DNA from: Glycomyces sambucus
GTDB taxonomy: Bacteria > Actinomycetota > Actinomycetes > Mycobacteriales > Micromonosporaceae
Assembly: GCF_900102815.1 (NCBI RefSeq)
Contig: NZ_FNGF01000003.1
Coordinates: 496,001 to 560,000 of the forward strand
Length of the DNA: 64,000 nucleotides
Reading direction: 5' to 3'
Shown: piece after piece, positions 59,002 through 64,000 of the stretch
Numbering within the stretch: the first letter of the stretch is position 1
Layout: every line of letters starts with the position of its first letter
The notes under the pieces: generated by a model
The model's database searches: none
The model's input: only the letters and a program-made list of their open reading frames with translations
Told to the model about the DNA's origin: nothing
Position numbers and translations under genes: made by a program

Positions 59002-59028
59002 AACTGCGGCGCAATGCGATTCAGACTC

Positions 59029-59076
59029 GGGTTGGGGTTGGGGTTGGGGTTGGGGTTGGGGTTGGGGTTGGGGTTG
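59029..59076. repeat. Eight tandem GGGTTG hexamers (telomere-like)
   Basis: Eight perfect GGGTTG units in a row, followed by degenerate ones. The G-rich strand could fold as a G-quadruplex. Confidence 0.95.
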
Positions 59077-59474
59077 CGGTTGGGATTCGGGTCTGCGTTC
59101 AGGTCATGGAGCGGAGGCACCCGGTAGGGCCGGCGGCGATCGTCAGTGGAGGATGAGTCCGGAGGCCCCACCGGGTCCATAACCCCTCGGGAACCCCTCA
59201 TTCCCCGAGGACTTCACCGTGGAGTACGAGACTGGGCGGGCCCTGTACCGAACCTGGCAATTCCCTGATACAGGGGTGTTCGACCCATAACGGGTGGTGC
59301 GGGTTGCACCGGCACGAGCCCGTCCCAACCCTCCCCAATCGACGATGCGGCGAGCGCGGGCGCGGGAGGGATCGGCGCGGGCCGGGCCCGCCCCGAGGTG
59401 GCACCGCAGCCGGTCGGACGGGGCCGCACCGGCGCAGACCCGCCGTGCCGCAAGCGGACGGGGTGCGGGGCGTG

Positions 59475-59480
59475 TAGAAC
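59475..59480 (+). promoter_or_regulatory. -10 box TAGAAC of leaderless yidD
   Basis: TAGAAC ends six bases before GTG 59487; the last base departs from consensus. Confidence 0.45.
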
Positions 59481-59486
59481 TGTCGG

Positions 59487-59933
59487 GTGGAGATCTCCGG
59501 GTGCGTCAGCGTGTACCAGGCGGGCTGCGCCACCGGGTGCGGCGAGCCGCTGGCGGCCTCGTGCGATCCGGGCGGACCGTGCAACGCCTGCGCGGCCGCG
59601 TGCGGCGGGGCCACCGACCCCGGACCGTTCCACTCACTTCTCCTGGGGGCCTTCGGATTCGGACGGTTGACGCCGGAACGGCTGGAGCGCGCCCGCACCG
59701 GTCACCGCCCGGGCCCGCGGCGGTTCGGGCTCCGGGCCATCGCCTGGTACCGCCGGTTCCTCTCCCCGCGCGTGCAGGTCCAGTGCCGGTTCGTGCCGAG
59801 CTGCTCGGGCTACGGGTACCGGGCCGTCTCCCGGTACGGGCTGTCGGCGGGCGGACGCCTGGCCGCCGCGCGCGTCCTGCGGTGCCGGCCGGGCGTGACC
59901 CGAGGCACCCGTGATCCGGTTCCCGGCCGCTGA
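59487..59933 (+). CDS. yidD: YidD-family membrane-insertion factor with Cys-rich N-terminal extension
   Basis: This encodes 148 residues. The C-terminal ~70 are a full YidD domain (AWYRRFLSPRVQVQCRFVPS through the C-terminal RCRPG) with its three conserved cysteines (100, 106, 133). YidD helps insert proteins in the inner membrane and normally lies between rnpA and yidC; here it stands alone. The first ~40 residues contain seven further cysteines (6, 14, 18, 26, 32, 35, 39), unlike typical YidD. If the extension is not translated, a start near residue 75 would be needed. GTG 59487 follows TAGAAC by six bases. Confidence 0.85.
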   Translation: MEISGCVSVYQAGCATGCGEPLAASCDPGGPCNACAAACGGATDPGPFHSLLLGAFGFGRLTPERLERARTGHRPGPRRFGLRAIAWYRRFLSPRVQVQCRFVPSCSGYGYRAVSRYGLSAGGRLAAARVLRCRPGVTRGTRDPVPGR

Positions 59934-59942
59934 GGCGCCCGT

Positions 59943-59948
59943 TAAGAT
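59943..59948 (+). promoter_or_regulatory. -10 box TAAGAT of leaderless 76-residue protein gene
   Basis: TAAGAT ends seven bases before ATG 59956. Confidence 0.6.
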
Positions 59949-59955
59949 CCAGGTC

Positions 59956-60186
59956 ATGAGTGACTCGAACCTGGTGGGCCGCGAGAGCGCCCCCGCCCAG
60001 AAGGCCGCCAAGACCCGCTCCCGTCCGGTCAAGCCCGGGCACCTGGAGATCGGTGAGTTCACCTCCGGCCACATCGGCGCCTCGTCGCCGTTCGGGACGT
60101 CCGCGTTCCCCGTGCCGGTGAGCACCGTCTACTACGAGCACTCCGGTCCGGTCCCGACCCGCCACCTTGAGGACGAGCGCCACTAG
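59956..60186 (+). CDS. Small conserved-looking protein, 76 residues, unknown
   Basis: The frame opens at ATG 59956, 23 bases after yidD and seven bases after TAAGAT. There is no Shine-Dalgarno, so it is probably leaderless. The protein is basic at first (QKAAKTRSRPVKPGHLEIGE), then Ser/Gly/Pro-rich, with no membrane segment or cysteine. Third-position GC is high as in real genes, and a hairpin follows the stop. I do not recognise the family. Confidence 0.7.
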   Translation: MSDSNLVGRESAPAQKAAKTRSRPVKPGHLEIGEFTSGHIGASSPFGTSAFPVPVSTVYYEHSGPVPTRHLEDERH

Positions 60187-60607
60187 CTCCCTCCGCGCGC
60201 ACCGAAGCCCTCCGCACCGCGGGGGGCTTCTCGCGTCCGCAGGGGCTTCTCGCGTCTCCGCCGGGTGTGGCGATCCGGACGGCGCGGTGAGCCGGACGGC
60301 GCGGCGAGCCAGAAGATGACGCGATGATCTTGACTCGGCGTGCACCGGTCGAGGGTCGTTGCTCGCCGACCACGCCGCTCGCCGCGAAGCGGCCATGCCG
60401 CCGTACTGCCGCGCTGCCGTACTGCCGTACTGCCGTGCCGCCGTGCCGCCGTGCCGCCGTGCCGCCGTGCCGCCGTGCCGCCGCAACGGATTATCAGGAT
60501 CTTGTAAGGAAATTTCATAGATGGTATGTTCTTGCGCACACGGGGTGCGTCACCCGTCACTGGACGCCCCCCGAACCCCCCGATCGACCCCCGGAGGATG
60601 AAGCGCA
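60187..60607. other. Gene-free region with short repeats and a pullulanase promoter
   Basis: Local duplications (GGGCTTCTCGCGTC twice; GGACGGCGCG twice) and a run of TGCCGTGCCGCCG-type units (~60397-60482) precede an AT-richer stretch at 60487-60530 that is the likely promoter of the pullulanase gene. Confidence 0.5.
60204..60230 (+). terminator. Hairpin after the 76-residue protein gene
   Basis: GAAGCCC (60204-60210) pairs with GGGCTTC (60224-60230), with an inner CCGC/GCGG helix, 18 bases past the stop. Confidence 0.65.
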
Positions 60608-63600
60608 ATGCCGCGTACCGCCCGAACAGCGGCGGGAGTGCTGGGCGCCGCCCTGGTACTCACCGCCTGCACCGGCCCCGGCGACCCGCCCGACGACGGC
60701 TCCTGGACCGAGGAGCCCGCCGACGCGCAGCTCGCCGCCCTCGCCCAGGCCCCCTCGGACGAGGCCGAGCAGTTCTACTTCGTCATGACCGACCGCTTCG
60801 CGGACGGCGACCCTTCGAACAACACCGGCGCCCTCGACGGCGACGCCGCGACCACCGGCTACGACCCGACCAAGCGCATGTTCTACCAGGGCGGCGACCT
60901 CGCCGGGGTCGAGCAGCGGCTCGACTACATCGAGGGCCTCGGCACCACCGCGATCTGGCTGACCCCCGTGGTCGTCAACCAGCCCGTGCAGGTCTCCGAG
61001 ACCTGGACCGGCGCCGGCTACCACGGCTACTGGGGCACCGACTTCACCGCCGTCGACCCGCACCTGGGCGACGACGCCGAACTCCAGAGCCTCATCGACG
61101 CCGCCCACGAGCGGGGCATCGAGATCTACCTCGACGTGGTCGTCAACCACACCGCCGACATCATCGAGCCCGCCGAGGACGCGACCGGGTACGTGTCCAA
61201 AGAGGATTCACCGTACACCGACGCCGAGGGCCGGGCCTTCGAGGACGCGAACTACGCCGGGTCCGACGAGTTCCCCGCCGTCACCGTCGAGGGATCCGCG
61301 TACACGCCCGTTCTCGAAGCAGGAGAAGAGGACGCGAAGTCCCCCGCGTGGCTCAACGACCCGACGATGTACCACAACCGCGGCGACTCGACCTACACCG
61401 GCGAGTCCTCCACGTACGGCGACTTCTCCGGCCTCGACGACCTGTGGACCGAGCGCCCCGAGGTCGTGGACGGCTGGATCGACGTCTACGCCGACTGGAT
61501 CGCCGAGTCCGGTGTGGACGGCTTCCGGCTCGACACCGCCAAGCACGTGAACCTCGAGTTCTGGCCGCAGTTCATGGCCGGGATCAGGAACGCCGCCGAG
61601 GCCGAGGGGATCGACTTCTTCGCGTTCGGCGAGGTCTACTCCGGCGACCCGGTGCTCACCAGCACCTATGTGCGCCAAGGGGACCTGGACGCCGTGCTCG
61701 ACTTCGGGTTCCACGGCGCCGCCACCGGTTTCGCCACCGGCGCCTCCGGGGCCGAGGGCCTGGCGACCGTGTACGAGTCCGACCCGCTGTTCAGCGCCGA
61801 GGGCACCGACGCGCTGTCGATGCCCACTTTCGTGTCGAACCACGACATCGGCCGCGTCGGCCGCACCATCGTCGAGGGCACCGACGAGGCGACCTGGACG
61901 CAGCGGGCGATCCTCGCCCAGCAGCTCATGTTCCTCACCCGCGGCCAGCCCGTCGTCTACTACGGCGACGAGCAGGGCTTCACCGGCTCGGGCGGCGACG
62001 ACTACTCGCGCCAGACCATGTTCGCGTCCGAAGTGGACGAGTATCTGGACGACGAGCTCATCGGCACCGACGCCACCCACGCCGACGACCGCTACGACAC
62101 CACTCACCCGATCTACCAGGCCATCAGCGAACTCGGGCAGCTCCGCCAGGACCACCCGGCCCTCGCGAACGGCACCCAGACCACCCGCGCCGCCGCGGAC
62201 GGCGTGTTCGCGTTCTCGCGCATCGCCGACGCCGAGGGCGTCGAGTACCTGGTGGCCGTGTCGAACGCGACCGAGGCGCGGACCGTCGAGGTGGAGACCG
62301 ACTCCGACACGTTCACCCCCGTCTACGGCGACGGCGCGATCGACGCCGCCGACGGCACCGCGCAGATCACGATCCCGCCGCTGTCGGCCGCGGTCTTCCG
62401 CGCCGACGACCCCGTCGCCTCCGGTGACGCGCCGGCCGTGACCCTCACCGTCGCCGCCGAGTCCGCGACCACCGCGCACGTCAGCGCCGAGGTCGCGGGC
62501 GACCCGCTCTCGCGCGTCGCGTTCGCCGCCTCCGTGGACGGCGGCGACTGGACCTACATCGGGACCTCCCCCGGCCCCGACCACCGCATCGCCTACGACC
62601 TCGCTGGGCTGCAAGGGGACCAGAGCGTCGAGTTCAAGGCCGTCGCGGTCGACCGGAGCGGGCGCACCGCGTCCGCGAAAGCGACCACCGCGGTCGCCAC
62701 GCCCGCGCAGGCCGGCGGCTCGCTCACGTGGGCGAACGTGCACTACAACGGCGACCCCGAGCAGTGGGGCCTGTACGTGTGGGGCGACGTCGCCGAGGAG
62801 TCGAGCACCGTCTGGCCCGAGTCGAACCCGTTCAGCGGCACCGACTCCTACGGCTCCTTCGCACCGATCAAGCTCACCGAGGACGCGAACGAGGTCGGAT
62901 TCCTCGTCATCGACGAGGACGGGGACAAGGACCACCCCGCCGACCGGTCGTTCGACCCGGGCGCGAATCCGGAGATCTGGCTCGATGCCGGGACCGGCGA
63001 CATCGCGTACTCGCTCGCCGAGGCCAACGGGTACGTCACCGTCCACGCCCCGGACGACGGCACCGACTGGGGCCTGCACCTGTGGGGTGACGCCCTCGCC
63101 GACGGGGTCGCGACCGACTGGGACGCACCGCGTCCGCCCGACGGCACCGACGCGTGGGGCCGCTACTGGCACGTGCCTGTGGACGACCTCGACGCCGAGA
63201 TGGGCCTCATCGTGCACGCCGGTGACACCAAGCTCTCCGACGCCGACGTGCTCCTGACGCCCTCGCGGCTCGGCGAGACCTGGGTGACCGCGACCGGCGC
63301 CCACGCCACGCAGGCCGCCGCCGACGGCAAGGCCGTCCTCCACTACCAGCGCCCGGACGGCGACCACGACGGCTGGACCCTCCACACCTGGGAGGGCGCC
63401 GCCGACCCCACCGACTGGAACGCAGGGCTCCAGCCGGCGCGCACCGACTCGTTCGGCGCCGTCTACGAAGTGGACCTCGCCGACGGCGCGGAGGCGCTCT
63501 CCTACATCCTCCACAACGGCGACGAGAAGGACCTCCCGACCGACCAGCGGCTCGTGTTCGCCGAGTACGGCCAGGAGGTGTGGCTCACCGCCGCCACCGA

Positions 63601-64000
63601 GGGCTACGTGCGGCCCGCAGGGGCCTCCACCGGCCGCGGCCAGGACCTCGACCTCGCCAAGGAGCAGGCGGTCTGGCTCGACGCCGACACCATCGCATTG
63701 GACACGGAGGCGACGGACGGGAAGGTCTTCGAACTCCTCGCCAGCGCCGACGGCTCCATCGCGGTCGAGGACGGCGCCCTCACCGGCGCGTTCGAGACGA
63801 TCGCGCTCACCCCGAAGGGCGGCCTCACCGAGGCGCAGCGGCGGGCGTGGCCGGCGTACTGGGGCTACCGGGCGTTCGACGTGGACGCGGACGGCGACGC
63901 GGTCCGGGAGGCCCTGCGCGGGCAGCTCGTCGCGGTCGAGCGGGACCACACCGGGCTGGCCTGGTACGCGACGGGCGTGCAGGCGGCGGGTGCGATCGAC
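60608..64000 (+). CDS. Secreted GH13 pullulanase-type lipoprotein, cut by right window edge
   Basis: The frame is open from ATG 60608 (GGAGG ten bases upstream) to the window end, 1131 residues so far. A lipoprotein signal ends in LTAC with Cys21. The GH13 barrel (~50-560) shows region I DVVVNH, region II GFRLDTAKH, region III FGEVY and region IV FVSNHD. After ~600 come Ig-like sequence, then three pullulanase-associated (CBM41/PUD) modules marked by GLYVWGD, GLHLWGD and GWTLHTWEG. The enzyme should cut alpha-1,4 or alpha-1,6 links in pullulan, glycogen or starch outside the cell. The C-terminus is missing, and the remaining sequence after ~1000 looks like the start of another pullulanase region. 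Confidence 0.9.
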   Translation, partial: MPRTARTAAGVLGAALVLTACTGPGDPPDDGSWTEEPADAQLAALAQAPSDEAEQFYFVMTDRFADGDPSNNTGALDGDAATTGYDPTKRMFYQGGDLAGVEQRLDYIEGLGTTAIWLTPVVVNQPVQVSETWTGAGYHGYWGTDFTAVDPHLGDDAELQSLIDAAHERGIEIYLDVVVNHTADIIEPAEDATGYVSKEDSPYTDAEGRAFEDANYAGSDEFPAVTVEGSAYTPVLEAGEEDAKSPAWLNDPTMYHNRGDSTYTGESSTYGDFSGLDDLWTERPEVVDGWIDVYADWIAESGVDGFRLDTAKHVNLEFWPQFMAGIRNAAEAEGIDFFAFGEVYSGDPVLTSTYVRQGDLDAVLDFGFHGAATGFATGASGAEGLATVYESDPLFSAEGTDALSMPTFVSNHDIGRVGRTIVEGTDEATWTQRAILAQQLMFLTRGQPVVYYGDEQGFTGSGGDDYSRQTMFASEVDEYLDDELIGTDATHADDRYDTTHPIYQAISELGQLRQDHPALANGTQTTRAAADGVFAFSRIADAEGVEYLVAVSNATEARTVEVETDSDTFTPVYGDGAIDAADGTAQITIPPLSAAVFRADDPVASGDAPAVTLTVAAESATTAHVSAEVAGDPLSRVAFAASVDGGDWTYIGTSPGPDHRIAYDLAGLQGDQSVEFKAVAVDRSGRTASAKATTAVATPAQAGGSLTWANVHYNGDPEQWGLYVWGDVAEESSTVWPESNPFSGTDSYGSFAPIKLTEDANEVGFLVIDEDGDKDHPADRSFDPGANPEIWLDAGTGDIAYSLAEANGYVTVHAPDDGTDWGLHLWGDALADGVATDWDAPRPPDGTDAWGRYWHVPVDDLDAEMGLIVHAGDTKLSDADVLLTPSRLGETWVTATGAHATQAAADGKAVLHYQRPDGDHDGWTLHTWEGAADPTDWNAGLQPARTDSFGAVYEVDLADGAEALSYILHNGDEKDLPTDQRLVFAEYGQEVWLTAATEGYVRPAGASTGRGQDLDLAKEQAVWLDADTIALDTEATDGKVFELLASADGSIAVEDGALTGAFETIALTPKGGLTEAQRRAWPAYWGYRAFDVDADGDAVREALRGQLVAVERDHTGLAWYATGVQAAGAID

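Larger units (their letters stand above)
58907..59486. other. Gene-free 580-bp region with R6, inverted repeat and hexamers
   Basis: It holds ATTTCGG-N7-CCGAAAT (58923-58943), R6, eight GGGTTG hexamers, and near 59238-59284 a weaker R-like element ending GGGGTGTTCGAC. Open frames crossing the region are repeat-derived. Confidence 0.6.

Noticed and set aside
59029-59076. Chromosome end, suggested by telomere-like hexamers
   Set aside because: Actinobacterial linear ends use long palindromes and terminal proteins, not hexamer arrays, and ordinary genes continue on both sides.
60598-62427. Long Arg-rich frame overlapping the pullulanase gene in another frame
   Set aside because: It is a shadow of the GH13 gene, which shows all four catalytic regions in its own frame.

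Overview
This is a very high-GC window with the gene content of a mycelial or cell-wall-rich actinobacterium. Signs of that are SepH, a DivIVA-domain coiled-coil protein, HspR-controlled DnaK/GrpE/DnaJ, DUF2530 and DUF3027 proteins, a TadA-associated protein, the futalosine menaquinone genes mqnB and mqnD, and a CebR-type cellobiose regulon. Start codons are often GTG, many genes overlap by 1 to 4 bases, and many look leaderless. I cannot name the genus from sequence alone; Glycomycetaceae or a related mycelial lineage would fit. No rRNA, tRNA, CRISPR array, prophage, transposase or plasmid gene was found.

Layout. Bases 1-8711 are almost all on the minus strand: a DivIVA-like coiled-coil protein cut by the left edge, two CNNM/CBS membrane proteins, then dnaK-grpE-dnaJ-hspR with two HAIR operators upstream of dnaK, and a small conserved hypothetical. 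Bases 9196-19266 form a cellulose-use block: a secreted GH48 cellulase diverges from an ABC transporter for cello-oligosaccharides (binding protein and two permeases), a GH1 beta-glucosidase and a LacI-type regulator. CebR-like boxes sit in both promoters between the cellulase and the transporter. Bases 19278-25379 hold a 1203-residue FG-GAP secreted protein and an EtfD-like membrane Fe-S oxidoreductase.

Bases 25700-28967 are a tightly overlapped minus-strand operon (STAS protein, PrsW protease, small membrane protein, TadA-associated protein, TadA). Bases 29390-37774 are a signalling block: a 1475-residue hybrid histidine kinase built on a tandem HAMP array, a coupled response regulator, a sortase-type surface protein, and an ATPase/GAF/PP2C phosphatase. 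Bases 37836-49727 hold cell-envelope genes: an NlpC/P60 hydrolase, a DacB-type carboxypeptidase, GlmS, AcpS and NAD(P)HX repair. Mixed in are a cysteine dioxygenase behind a short Cys-containing leader peptide, a TetR/DUF418 pair and a membrane beta-propeller protein. Bases 50087-60186 hold ThpR, an MFS exporter, SepH, DUF2530, DUF3027, MqnB-MqnD, a long cold-shock protein, LarE, a YidD with a Cys-rich N-terminus and an unknown 76-residue protein. The window ends inside a secreted GH13 pullulanase-type lipoprotein.

The most unusual feature lies between the genes. Several genes have degenerate tandem copies of their own stop-codon region just downstream (tadA, cysteine dioxygenase, nnr, glmS, the beta-propeller gene and, just past its stop, the cold-shock gene). 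A family of palindromic GC-rich intergenic repeats recurs between 49.8 and 59.3 kb, including an inverted pair matching at 62 of 64 positions that brackets the DUF3027 gene. A second repeat family recurs at 29.2 and 39.8 kb. At least eleven starts lie 6 to 7 bases after a TANNNT-like -10 box, which points to a large leaderless fraction.
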